This document shows positions 45,987 through 55,804 of a stretch of 64,000 bases of DNA, in pieces. Source of the stretch: Gonocerus acuteangulatus (taxonomy: Eukaryota > Arthropoda > Insecta > Hemiptera > Coreidae). Position 1 is the first letter of the stretch; the number at the start of each line of letters is the position of its first letter. The position numbers and the translations under genes were made by a program. The notes beneath the pieces were generated by a model. It made no database searches. It worked only from the letters and a program-made list of their open reading frames with translations, and was not told the origin of the DNA. The stretch is from contig OX328128.1 of assembly GCA_946811695.1 (NCBI GenBank), positions 81,412,917 to 81,476,916 of the forward strand, given 5' to 3'.

Positions 45987-46155
45987 GGGCATACGTCCTA
46001 TGCGTTTCCGCTCGCTCAAGAAAATAACAAAACCCCAGTCAATCAAACTCGCTAAAATTAATAGAATTCTATTAATTTTAGCGAGTTGGATTGACTGGGG
46101 TTTTGTTATCTTCTTGAGCGAGCGGAGCGTGCGGAAACGCATAGCATGTATGCCC
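45987..46155. repeat. TTAA-flanked near-perfect palindrome
   Basis: The 169-bp segment is flanked by TTAA (45983-45986, 46156-46159). Its two halves mirror around GAATTC at about 46066-46071. Arms contain 'ccccagtcaatc', 'actcgctaaaattaatag' and 'gcgtttccgctcgctcaag'. Related half-copies occur at 20640-20720, 20925-20995, 21775-21900, 23800-23935 and 45715-45800. It may be a separate MITE or a Merlin subterminal module. Confidence 0.75.
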
Positions 46156-46200
46156 TTAAAGTCTTCCTAGACATTCCTCTAATCCTCCAAGACATCTCTT

Positions 46201-47257
46201 TTAGCTTTCTTCTTCTTCTTCTTCTTCTTGAGACTGGATGTTCGGTGGATACAAATCCCCAATCGCACTGAAAAATGCCTTTAAACGCTCTTCATATTTA
46301 TGAGCGCGTTTGAAGAGAAATTCGGCTAAATATCCATCTAAATGTTCTTCTCGCCGCCAATATCGCGGGATATTATCCCGATATCGCGGGGTATTATCCC
46401 GAACTTCCCTCCAAATGCGCTCAATATTTTGAGTATGGGCACCTGTAAATAAAATAAATAAATAAATATATATATATATATATAGTATTAATATTATTAA
46501 TCCATACAAGATGCTTGTGTCTTTATTTACCTGTTTCTGGATCGACGAAATTCAAGGAATGATTCACTTTGAGATGTTGGAAACCTTGGCTGTTTAAGCA
46601 GTCATAAGATTTCCAACAATCTGAAATGATAGTCGTTCCAGGCCTTATCCATTCTTTTATCAGCGCTAAAAGGGTATTTTCAGTGCGATCGGGAACTGGG
46701 ACGAGAAATACTTTTCCAGTTCCACGTTCGTATCCACCGAAAATCCAGTTGCCAGGAATTATTCTTCCCTCCAAGCTGAACAGTTGCCTTTCGGGCCCAA
46801 TGTAAGCATACCTAGAACAAAAATTTTCTAATTTATGTAACATGTAATTATAATAATACTATATTACTTACTTCTCGGCAAAAAGACATCCAATCAACAA
46901 TGGAATGCTCCGCAACGTCCAATTCCTGGCATAAAAATTGCTGTCTTGGAGGACGCATCATTATGAAATATGCGGTGATTAGGCACAGTTTTTCGATAGG
47001 CAAATGTGTCCCATGAAACCAAGTTGCTTGCCGCTAGCCTTAAATTCACATTGTTTCCGTACTTTTTTTTTGTGTTTGTCAATTACGATGTGTCATTTGC
47101 GGCACCTAAACTCCAAATTTTTTTCATGAAGTTTTAAATTTTCCCCACATTGACCACAGTTGAGAGAATTACTCAAAATGTTATGTTCAAATAAAAATTT
47201 GAGTAATTCTTGTCTATTATCAACAAGAATTATAAATTGGTGCAATTTCATGCTCAT
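46201..47257 (-). pseudogene. Merlin transposase gene, three exons, broken
   Basis: Minus strand. Exon 1 (47257-46872) encodes an N-terminal C-x-x-C...C zinc finger and then hits TGA; further frame changes precede an I-V-D-W-M-S-F-C-R-E motif. The inferred intron 1 has GTAAGT and TTCTAG borders (46871-46812). Exon 2 (46811-46531) holds N-W-I-F-G-G, P-D-R-T-E-N and I-I-S-D-C-W. Intron 2 (46530-46443) has GTAAAT and TTACAG, and joins into V-D-P-E-T-G-A-H-T-Q-N-I-E of exon 3. The usual segment with the first catalytic acid before N-W-I-F-G-G is not seen. R-D-N-T-P-R-Y is duplicated in exon 3. Inactive. Confidence 0.82.
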
Positions 47258-48338
47258 TGTTTTGTTTTTTTTATAAAATAACAGTAGACAATTGACTTGT
47301 TGACAATTGAAGTTCGGTAGGCGCGAATTAGAACGATAATTATAAAGGCATTAGCTAATTATTAAGGGATTTCTGATATATAATACTTTTCATGAACGAA
47401 ACAAGAAATGTGAAGAGTGTTTAATTATTTAAAAAAATGATTGTAAATAAATAACTGCTGATGAATTTCGATAATTGATGGTAAATTTCAATTAAACTTC
47501 CTTATTACGAACTTTTCCATACCCGCGCATGCGTATGTCGACAAATTTAGTTGTTTACATTAGCTCTCATAACCTGCACAACAGTGAACTTAAGTGCTTA
47601 ATAACTTCTTTCCTAGTTAAATCCGACATTTTTTTTTTATCGTATTCGTGTTTAGTGCATCAAAAAACGTTATTGTGCAAAGTTTGAAAGAAATCGGTTT
47701 GGAGGGCTGGAAACTGCATTTTTACCGCTTATTATACAAAAGACCCTTATTCTAATCCTTCCTTAACTCCAAACGTAACCAAAATTTAAACATCTTTGTT
47801 TATATGAATTTTAAACAGTCAGAAAATATTTTAACTTAATTAGATGATTCTAAATAGCCTAACCAAAAACTTTATTCGAGAACTATTTTTCCACTTTTCT
47901 CAAAAACGGTTAAAGCTATCGCTTTAAAAAAGATTTCATTCGTTTTTCTAGGCCAAGAAACCTATAGAACGAGTACTTGCAAGCAAATGAAGTAATTGTA
48001 ACGATTTTTTTCGCGCTTTCACTGCAAAAACCATGTTCCGGTGGACGGATTTCGCGCTTTCACTGCAAAAACCATGTTCCGGTGGACGGATTTCGCGCTT
48101 TCACTGCAAAAACCATGTTCCGGTGGACGGATTTCGTTGATTACCGAAGTTGACCTTTCAAATAACACGAAAGATTTTTGTACTAAATTTCATCAAATTC
48201 AGTCAATTATTCATTTAGCCAGAGCGCGAGCAGACAAATATATATGTCATGTATGAATTATAAGTAGTTGATTATATTATTTTCATACTTATATATAATT
48301 TTCCTTAATACCCATTACTTCCAGAATATTAAGTAAGA

Positions 48339-48924
48339 AGTCCGTGACGCAGGAGCTGCATAACTGAGCACTTTCATCAGAATTTGAGGCCTTTTGATCT
48401 GTCGCAGGAACAGGATACAGTCTCTTTAGTGGTAGAAAGCGCTCCTTGCTGCGGCCTTGCGAACCTACGCCTGGCGGGCTATTCTATTGAAATATATTAC
48501 AAAGTAAACCCCCCTTTCCGATAGACCTATTTAGATAATTTTTACAAAACGTCTTTCTCATGAGTTACCCACGACGTATACCGCGTCTCGTTACAATACA
48601 GCAGAAATTACGACCGGTATGAGAATATTAGTAATTTGGGTCCGGAGTAAACCCCCCCCCCCCTCCTAATGAACCGATTTAGTTTATTTTTACATCTCAA
48701 TTTTCTCTCTATATTACCACTACGAATACCAAGTGTCGTTGAAATATAACAAATATTACGGCTGGCAAGGTCAAATTAGTGTTTTGGGTTCGGGGTAACC
48801 CCCCCCCCTTCCGGTGGACCGAGTTTGGTAATTAACGAACTCGCTCAATAGTTTGCTGATTGAATGCTATATACCAAGTTTCGTGAAGAAAAAACAAATA
48901 CTCTGGACACTATCGTGTTAACAG

Positions 48925-48988
<64 letters not shown>

Positions 48989-49109
48989 TTTAACGGGGGT
49001 CATTTTCGGTGTCTACTAGGTAGGATCGATAAAGATTTGAAGAAATTTTCCAAAAATTCCGTCATGAGTGCAACCTCAATAGCTACTTTCCTTCGGAGGA
49101 AAGTGCTAA
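48339..49109 (+). mobile_element. Family 2 Helentron-like repeat
   Basis: Starts agtccgtgacgcaggagctg, then CTGAGCACTTTC. It ends with the 'ctttccttcggaggaaag' hairpin and TGCTAA at 49109. (CA)n(TA)n lies at 48925-48985, 124 bp before the end. Fewer inner 140-bp units than in the 12891 copy. Confidence 0.68.
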
Positions 49110-49640
49110 AACATTAGCTATCATGGATAAAGCACACCGTACATTTATCTCATCTATTCTGCTCCATATCATTAAATCATGCCCCTTATTGCAGGGGATC
49201 TATTCCCGCCCTGAGTATGCTAAGCATGTAGCTATAAAGATTGGCTACGCTCCATTATACATGATATCCATACGTAATATGTCAACACACTCTAGGAGAA
49301 GAACCAGTTACTTTACACAGCATACCACCATCTGGTAGAGCTGAAGTTTATTTATACGGACTCACGAGCAGTTACTTTACACAGCATACCACCATCTGGT
49401 AGAGCTGAAGTTTATTTATACGGACTCACGAGCAAAGAAAATGTCGTTCTCTTATCAAGAATGGCGTGTATTTAGGCTCTAGCTATAATATAGGCTTAAA
49501 AAATAAGTCCTCTTCCGTACATAAAGTTTTTTTTTGCTTTACATCCCTGGCGAAGCCTTGAATTTCAAGCTAAAACATCGGCAAAAAAATAAAACTCATT
49601 TTTTTATTAAAAAAAAATAGGTTTTATTAAAATTAAATAA
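49110..49640 (+). repeat. Repeat following family 2, with degenerate hammerhead-like PLE end
   Basis: The segment recurs inverted at 58690-58291, also next to a family 2 3' end. A 71-codon frame (49123-49338; 58463-58678 minus in the other copy) is conserved but has no recognised domain. A 64-bp unit is tandemly duplicated at 49305-49432. At 49546-49582 'ccctggcgaagccttgaa' and 'ctaaaacatcggc' align to the hammerhead-like core, decayed. Confidence 0.6.
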
Positions 49641-49933
49641 ATAATCCTTTCAACCATGTTTATTGGGGTGGTGGATTTTCTTTAGAAAAAATAAAAAAGC
49701 ATCAGACCTATCCTGGCTAGAAAAGGGTGGTGACTTATAGATAACCCGTCCCAAAATTCTACGTTAATAATAATAGACCTGTAATACATAAATGAAATAT
49801 TTATAATTCCTCAGGGAGTGTCAGCAATGGCTGCCTTCTCCCCTCTATTCTTCCTTGTGCTAGTTTATGAGATACATATTTACTTATTGTATTATATGTA
49901 AACATATGTATACAGATTGTAAATATTCAATAA

Positions 49934-49971
<38 letters not shown>

Positions 49972-50348
49972 ATAGACGTTATTATATTCCGCAATTCTGA
50001 ATCTTAAAATTGACGGGGGTGCTGCAATAAGAAGGCAACTCCATTTTTGGGGATTTTCACGTCAGAATATTATCATGGATTTAAAAACTATATCTTTCTT
50101 GTGATACAATAAGGAAGCAGCTCTGGTCACATCAATTGTGGAATCACAGCAACTAAACCACTGCGTGAAATCCATTATTGACCTTTCATCTGCGTACAGC
50201 CAACCCCTGCTCTTAAAAACTGAGAAATGCCGTAATGAGCCTCGCACACAAATATGTCGGAGAAAATATGATGCCGTTCTATAGTGCATTAAAATGTGTA
50301 GCATATTCAGCTAATTAATTTTGCATTAATTGATTTATTTTTTGTATT
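49641..50348. other. Unassigned sequence with poly(A)
   Basis: A run of about 33 A lies at 49937-49969. A minus frame at 50062-50304 (80 codons) precedes nothing recognisable. Confidence 0.35.
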
Positions 50349-53300
50349 TTGCATTTTTGTTGGCCCAGCCATATGAGCTTCCTTTGTTGGCCCAGCCATA
50401 TGAGCTTCCTTTGTTGGCCCTGCCATATGAGCTTCCTTTGTTGGCCCTGCCATATGAGCTTCCTTAGTTGGCCTTGCCATATGAGCTTCCTTTGTAGGCC
50501 CTGCCATATGAGCTTCCTTTGTTGGCCCAGCCATATGAGCTTCCTTTGTTGGCCCTGCCATATGAGCTTCCTTTGTTGGCCCTGCCATATGAGCTTCCTT
50601 TGTTGGCCCTGCCATATGAGCTTCCTTTGTTGGCCCTGCCATATGAGCTTCCTTTGTTGGCCCTGCCATATGAGCTTCCTTTGTTGGCCCAGCCATATGA
50701 GCTTCCTTAGTTGGCCTTGCCATATGAGCTTCCTTCGTTGGCCCTGCCATATGAGCTTCCTTTGTTGGCCCAGCCATATGAGCTTCCTTTGTTGGGCCTG
50801 CCATATGAGCTTCCTTAGTTGGCCTTGCCATATGAGCTTCCTTTGTTGGCCCAGCCATATGAGCTTCCTTTGTCATATGAGCTTCCTTTGTTGGCCCTGC
50901 CATATGAGCTTCCTTTGTTGGCCCTGCCATATGAGCTTCCTTTGTTGGCCCAGCCATATGAGCTTCCTTTGTTGGCCCTGCCATATGAGCTTCCTTTGTT
51001 GGCCCTGCCATATGAGCTTCCTTAGTTGGCCTTGCCATATGAGCTTCCTTTGTTGGCCCTGCCATATGAGCTTCCTTTGTTGGCCCAGCCATATGAGCTT
51101 CCTTTGTTGGCCCTGCCATATGAGCTTCCTTTGTTGGCCCTGCCATATGAGCTTCCTTAGTTGGCCTTGCCATATGAGCTTCCTTTGTTGGCCCTGCCAT
51201 ATGAGCTTCCTTTGTTGGCCCAGCCATATGAGCTTCCTTTGTTGGCCCAGCCATATGAGCTTCCTTTGTTAGGCCTGCCATATGAGCTTCCTTAGTTGGC
51301 CTTGCCATATGAGCTTCCTTTGTTGGCCCAGCCATATGAGCTTCCTTTGTCATATGAGCTTCCTTTGTTGGCCCTGCCATATGAGCTTCCTTTGTTGGCC
51401 CTGCCATATGAGCTTCCTTTGTTGGTCCTGCCATATGAGCTTCCTTAGTTGGCCTTGCCATATGAGCTTCCTTTGTTGGCCCTGCCATATGAGCTTCCTT
51501 TGTTGGCCCAGCCATATGAGCTTCCTTTGTTGGCCCTGCCATATGAGCTTCCTTTGTTGGCCCTGCCATATGAGCTTCCTTTGTTGGCCCAGCCATATGA
51601 GCTTCCTTAGTTGGCCTTGCCATATGAGCTTCCTTTGTTGGCCCTGCCATATGAGCTTCCTTAGTTGGCCTTGCCATATGAGCTTCCTTTGTTGGCCCTG
51701 CCATATGAGCTTCCTTTGTTGGCCCAGCCATATGAGCTTCCTTTGTTGGCCCTGCCATATGAGCTTCCTTTGTTGGCCCAGCCATATGAGCTTCCTTTGT
51801 TGGCCCAGCCATATGAACTTCCTTTGTTGGCCCTGCCATATGAGCTTCCTTCGTTGGCCCTGCCATATGAGCTTCCTTTGTTGGCCCAGCCATATGAGCT
51901 TCCTTTGTTGGGCCTGCCATATGAGCTTCCTTAGTTGGCCTTGCCATATGAGCTTCCTTTGTTGGCCCAGCCATATGAGCTTCCTTTGTCATATGAGCTT
52001 CCTTTGTTGGCCCAGCCATATGAGCTTCCTTTGTTGGCCCTGCCATATGAGCTTCCTTTGTTGGCCCTGCCATATGAGCTTCCTTAGTTGGCCTTGCCAT
52101 ATGAGCTTCCTTTGTAGGCCCTGCCATATGAGCTTCCTTTGTTGGCCCAGCCATATGAGCTTCCTTTGTTGGCCCTGCCATATGAGCTTCCTTTGTTGGC
52201 CCTGCCATATGAGCTTCCTTTGTTGGCCCTGCCATATGAGCTTCCTTTGTTGGCCCTGCCATATGAGCTTCCTTTGTTGGCCCTGCCATATGAGCTTCCT
52301 TTGTTGGCCCAGCCATATGAGCTTCCTTAGTTGGCCTTGCCATATGAGCTTCCTTCGTTGGCCCTGCCATATGAGCTTCCTTTGTTGGCCCAGCCATATG
52401 AGCTTCCTTTGTTGGGCCTGCCATATGAGCTTCCTTAGTTGGCCTTGCCATATGAGCTTCCTTTGTTGGCCCAGCCATATGAGCTTCCTTTGTCATATGA
52501 GCTTCCTTTGTTGGCCCTGCCATATGAGCTTCCTTTGTTGGCCCTGCCATATGAGCTTCCTTTGTTGGCCCAGCCATATGAGCTTCCTTTGTTGGCCCTG
52601 CCATATGAGCTTCCTTTGTTGGCCCTGCCATATGAGCTTCCTTAGTTGGCCTTGCCATATGAGCTTCCTTTGTTGGCCCTGCCATATGAGCTTCCTTTGT
52701 TGGCCCAGCCATATGAGCTTCCTTTGTTGGCCCTGCCATATGAGCTTCCTTTGTTGGCCCTGCCATATGAGCTTCCTTAGTTGGCCTTGCCATATGAGCT
52801 TCCTTTGTTGGCCCTGCCATATGAGCTTCCTTTGTTGGCCCAGCCATATGAGCTTCCTTTGTTAGGCCTGCCATATGAGCTTCCTTAGTTGGCCTTGCCA
52901 TATGAGCTTCCTTTGTTGGCCCAGCCATATGAGCTTCCTTTGTCATATGAGCTTCCTTTGTTGGCCCTGCCATATGAGCTTCCTTTGTTGGCCCTGCCAT
53001 ATGAGCTTCCTTTGTTGGTCCTGCCATATGAGCTTCCTTAGTTGGCCTTGCCATATGAGCTTCCTTTGTTGGCCCTGCCATATGAGCTTCCTTTGTTGGC
53101 CCAGCCATATGAGCTTCCTTTGTTGGCCCTGCCATATGAGCTTCCTTTGTTGGCCCTGCCATATGAGCTTCCTTTGTTGGCCCAGCCATATGAGCTTCCT
53201 TAGTTGGCCTTGCCATATGAGCTTCCTTTGTTGGCCCTGCCATATGAGCTTCCTTAGTTGGCCTTGCCATATGAGCTTCCTTTGTTGGCCCTGCCATATG

Positions 53301-55790
53301 AGCTTCCTTTGTTGGCCCAGCCATATGAGCTTCCTTTGTTGGCCCTGCCATATGAGCTTCCTTTGTTGGCCCAGCCATATGAGCTTCCTTTGTTGGCCCA
53401 GCCATATGAACTTCCTTTGTTGGCCCTGCCATATGAGCTTCCTTTGTTGGCCCTGCCATATGAGCTTCCTTAGTTGGCCCTGCCATATGAGCTTCCTTTG
53501 TTGGCCCAGCCATATGAGCTTCCTTTGTTGGCCCGGCCATATGAGCATCCTTTGTTGGCCCTGCCATATGAGCTTCCTTTGTTGGCCCTGCCATATGAGC
53601 TTCCTTTGTTGGCCCAGCCATATGAGCTTCCTTTGTTGGCACAGCCATATGAGCTTCCTTTGTTGATCCTGCCATATGAGCTTCCTTTGTTGGCCCAGCC
53701 ATATGAGCTTCCTTTGTTGGCCCTGCCATATGAGCTTCCTTAGTTGGCCTTGCCATATGAGCTTCCTCAGTTGGCCTTGCCATATGAGCTTCCTTTGTTG
53801 GCCCTGCCATATGAGCTTCCTTTGTTGGCCCAGCCATATGAGCTTCCTTTGTTGGCCCTGCCATATGAGCTTCCTTTGTTGGCCCAGCCATATGAGCTTC
53901 CTTAGTTGGCCTTGCCATATGAGCTTCCTTTGTTGGCCCAGCCATATGAGCTTCCTTTGTCATATGAGCATCCTTTGTTGGCCCTGCCATATGAGCTTCC
54001 TTTGTTGGCCCAGCCATATGAGCTTCCTTTGTTGGCCCTGCCATATGAGCATCCTTTGTTGGCCCTGCCATATGAGCTTCCTTTGTTGGCCCAGCCATAT
54101 AAGCTTCCTTTGTTGGCCCAGCCATATGAGCTTCCTTTGTTGGCCCTGCCATATGAGCTTCCTTTGTTGGCCCTGCCATATGAGCTTCCTTAGTTTGCCC
54201 TGCCATATGAGCTTCCTTCGTTGGCCCAGCCATATGAGTTTCCTTTGTTGGCCCTGCCATATGAGCATCCTTTGTTGGCCCTGCCATATGAGCTTCCTTG
54301 GTTGGCCCTGCCATATGAGCTTCCTTTGTTGGCCCAGCCATATGAGCTTCCTTTGTTGGCCCTGCCATATGAGCATCCTTTGTTGGCCCTGCCATATGAG
54401 CTTCCTTTGTTGGCCCTGCCATATGAGCTTCCTTTGTTGGCCCAGCCATATGAGCTTCCTTTGTTGGCCCAGCCATATGAGCTTCCTTTGTTGGCCCTGC
54501 CATATGAGCTTCCTTTGTTGGCCCAGCCATATGAGCTTCCTTAGTTGGCCTTGCCATATGAGCTTCCTTTGTTGGCCCAGCCATATGAGCTTCCTTTGTC
54601 ATATGAGCATCCTTTGTTGGCCCTGCCATATGAGCTTCCTTTGTTAGCCCTGCCATATGAGCTTCCTTTGTTGGCCCAGCCATATGAGCTTCCTTTGTTG
54701 GCCCTGCCATATGAGCATCCTTTGTTGGCCCTGCCATATGAGCTTCCTTTGTTGGCCCAGCCATATGAGCTTCCTTTGTTGGCCCAGCCATATGAGCTTC
54801 CTTTGTTGGCCCTGCCATATGAGCTTCCTTTGTTGGCCCTGCCATATGAGCTTCCTTAGTTGGCCCTGCCATATGAGCTTCCTTTGTTGGCCCAGCCATA
54901 TGAGCTTCCTTTGTTGGCCCTGCCATATGAGCATCCTTTGTTGGCCCTGCCATAGGAGCTTCCTTGGTTGGCCCTGCCATATGAGCTTCCTTTGTTGGCC
55001 CAGCCATATGAGCTTCCTTTGTTGGCCCTGCCATATGAGCATCCTTTGTTGGCCCTGCCATATGAGCTTCCTTTGTTGGCCCTGCCATATGAGCTTCCTT
55101 TGTTGGCCCTGCCATATGAGCTTCCTTTGTTGGCCCAGCCATATGAGCTTCCTTTGTTGGCCCAGCCATATGAGCTTCCTTTGTTGGCCCTGCCATATGA
55201 GCTTTCTTGGTTGGCCCTGCCATATGAGCGTCCTTTGTTGGCCCAGCCATATGAGCTTCCTTTGTTGGCCCAGCCATATGAGCTTCCTTTGTTGGCCCTG
55301 CCATATGAGCTTCCTTTGTTGGCCCTGCCATATGAGCTTCCTTTGTTGGCCCAGCCATATGAGCTTCCTTTGTTGGCCCAGCCATATGAGCTTCCTTTGT
55401 TGGCACTGCCATATGAGCTTCCTTTGTTGGCCCTGCCATATGAGCTTCCTTTGTTGGCCCAGCCATATGAGCTTCCTTTGTTGGCCCAGCCATATGAGCT
55501 TCCTTTGTTGGCCCTGCCATATGAGCTTCCTTTGTTGGCCCTGCCATATGAGCTTCCTTTGTTGGCCCAGCCATATGAGCTTCCTTTGTTGGCCCAGCCA
55601 TATGAGCTTCCTTTGTTGGCCCTGCCATATGAGCTTCCTTTGTTGGCCCTGCCATATGAGCTTCCTTTGTTGGCCCTGCCATATGAGCTTCCTTTGTTGG
55701 CCCAGCCATATGAGCTTCCTTTGTTGGCCCTGCCATATGAGCTTCCTTTGTTGGCCCTGCCATATGAGCTTCCTTTGTTGGCCCTGCCAT
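50307..55790 (-). CDS. Possible 1827-codon repeat protein (MAGPTKEAH units); may be only a satellite ORF
   Basis: The frame is built of about 200 copies of the nonapeptide M-A-G-P-T-K-E-A-H, with six-residue M-T-K-E-A-H units at seven places. It ends in a unique tail, Q-N-T-K-N-K-S-I-N-A-K-L-I-S. No stop or frame-changing indel occurs in 5.4 kb. The commonest variable bases (GCA/GCT in Ala, ACA/ACT in Thr) are silent here; E to D and G to R are the commonest replacements. Against a gene: other frames on both strands are also open for long stretches, no signal peptide or domain is visible, and the first unit is preceded by an in-frame TAG. That TAG sits in a tttttaatttag context that could be a splice acceptor. 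Confidence 0.3.
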   Translation of the reverse strand: MAGPTKEAHMAGPTKEAHMAGPTKEAHMAGPTKEAHMAGPTKEAHMAGPTKEAHMAGPTKEAHMAGPTKEAHMAGPTKEAHMAGPTKEAHMAGPTKEAHMAGPTKEAHMAGPTKEAHMAGPTKEAHMAVPTKEAHMAGPTKEAHMAGPTKEAHMAGPTKEAHMAGPTKEAHMAGPTKEAHMAGPTKDAHMAGPTKKAHMAGPTKEAHMAGPTKEAHMAGPTKEAHMAGPTKEAHMAGPTKEAHMAGPTKDAHMAGPTKEAHMAGPTKEAHMAGPTKEAPMAGPTKDAHMAGPTKEAHMAGPTKEAHMAGPTKEAHMAGPTKEAHMAGPTKEAHMAGPTKEAHMAGPTKEAHMAGPTKDAHMAGPTKEAHMAGPTKEAHMAGLTKEAHMAGPTKDAHMTKEAHMAGPTKEAHMARPTKEAHMAGPTKEAHMAGPTKEAHMAGPTKEAHMAGPTKEAHMAGPTKEAHMAGPTKDAHMAGPTKEAHMAGPTKEAHMAGPTKEAHMAGPTKDAHMAGPTKETHMAGPTKEAHMAGQTKEAHMAGPTKEAHMAGPTKEAHMAGPTKEAYMAGPTKEAHMAGPTKDAHMAGPTKEAHMAGPTKEAHMAGPTKDAHMTKEAHMAGPTKEAHMARPTKEAHMAGPTKEAHMAGPTKEAHMAGPTKEAHMAGPTKEAHMARPTEEAHMARPTKEAHMAGPTKEAHMAGPTKEAHMAGSTKEAHMAVPTKEAHMAGPTKEAHMAGPTKEAHMAGPTKDAHMAGPTKEAHMAGPTKEAHMAGPTKEAHMAGPTKEAHMAGPTKEVHMAGPTKEAHMAGPTKEAHMAGPTKEAHMAGPTKEAHMAGPTKEAHMARPTKEAHMAGPTKEAHMARPTKEAHMAGPTKEAHMAGPTKEAHMAGPTKEAHMAGPTKEAHMAGPTKEAHMARPTKEAHMAGPTKEAHMAGPTKEAHMAGPTKEAHMTKEAHMAGPTKEAHMARPTKEAHMAGLTKEAHMAGPTKEAHMAGPTKEAHMARPTKEAHMAGPTKEAHMAGPTKEAHMAGPTKEAHMAGPTKEAHMARPTKEAHMAGPTKEAHMAGPTKEAHMAGPTKEAHMAGPTKEAHMAGPTKEAHMTKEAHMAGPTKEAHMARPTKEAHMAGPTKEAHMAGPTKEAHMAGPTKEAHMARPTKEAHMAGPTKEAHMAGPTKEAHMAGPTKEAHMAGPTKEAHMAGPTKEAHMAGPTKEAHMAGPTKEAHMAGPTKEAHMARPTKEAHMAGPTKEAHMAGPTKEAHMAGPTKEAHMTKEAHMAGPTKEAHMARPTKEAHMAGPTKEAHMAGPTKEAHMAGPTKEAHMAGPTKEVHMAGPTKEAHMAGPTKEAHMAGPTKEAHMAGPTKEAHMAGPTKEAHMARPTKEAHMAGPTKEAHMARPTKEAHMAGPTKEAHMAGPTKEAHMAGPTKEAHMAGPTKEAHMAGPTKEAHMARPTKEAHMAGPTKEAHMAGPTKEAHMAGPTKEAHMTKEAHMAGPTKEAHMARPTKEAHMAGLTKEAHMAGPTKEAHMAGPTKEAHMAGPTKEAHMARPTKEAHMAGPTKEAHMAGPTKEAHMAGPTKEAHMAGPTKEAHMARPTKEAHMAGPTKEAHMAGPTKEAHMAGPTKEAHMAGPTKEAHMAGPTKEAHMTKEAHMAGPTKEAHMARPTKEAHMAGPTKEAHMAGPTKEAHMAGPTKEAHMARPTKEAHMAGPTKEAHMAGPTKEAHMAGPTKEAHMAGPTKEAHMAGPTKEAHMAGPTKEAHMAGPTKEAHMAGPTKEAHMARPTKEAHMAGPTKEAHMAGPTKEAHMAGPTKEAHMAGPTKMQNTKNKSINAKLIS

Positions 55791-55804
55791 ATGAGCTTCC
55801 TAAA
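50349..55804. repeat. 27-bp satellite, 5.45 kb, with higher-order structure
   Basis: The plus-strand unit is 'ttggccctgccatatgag' plus 'cttccttyg'. Shortened 18-bp units, recognised by tgtcatatga, start at 50871, 51348, 51987, 52491, 52941, 53958 and 54597. Spacings of 1620 (60 units) and 1593 (59 units) link the first and second thirds, and 639 bp recurs twice, showing segmental duplications inside the array. Variation is greatest toward 53.5-55.2 kb. Confidence 0.97.

Larger units (their letters stand above)
44437..47726 (-). mobile_element. Merlin DNA transposon, 3.3 kb
   Basis: The terminal inverted repeats of about 190 bp start GGTAAAAATGCAGT. The target gcttatta is duplicated at 44429-44436 and 47727-47734, and the restored site completes the right inverted repeat of MITE X. 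The transposase gene is on the minus strand (47257-46201). A piggyBac element (44655-45690) and a TTAA-flanked palindrome (45987-46155) lie in the left half. Confidence 0.9.
42835..47746. mobile_element. Merlin-type MITE X, split by two further insertions
   Basis: Terminal inverted repeats start GGGTCTTTTGTATAATAAGC and extend about 52 bp once the insertions are skipped. The target ttattcta is duplicated at 42827-42834 and 47747-47754. Native length is about 462 bp. A Harbinger-like element sits in the left repeat and the large Merlin element in the right repeat. A Merlin N-terminal transposase remnant lies inside, supporting the superfamily. Confidence 0.85.
42308..48240 (+). mobile_element. 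Family 1 repeat copy C, host of the transposon nest
   Basis: The 5' end starts agccctactcgcaggaagtg and continues with TTAGCGCGGTTCC. Family 1 sequence runs to 42834 and resumes at 47755 with 'atccttccttaactccaaac', exactly where copies A and B continue. It fades after 48240, where the (AT)n is very short and the 3' hairpin is missing. A 'ggtggacggatttcgcgctt' unit is triplicated near 48015-48130. Confidence 0.75.
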
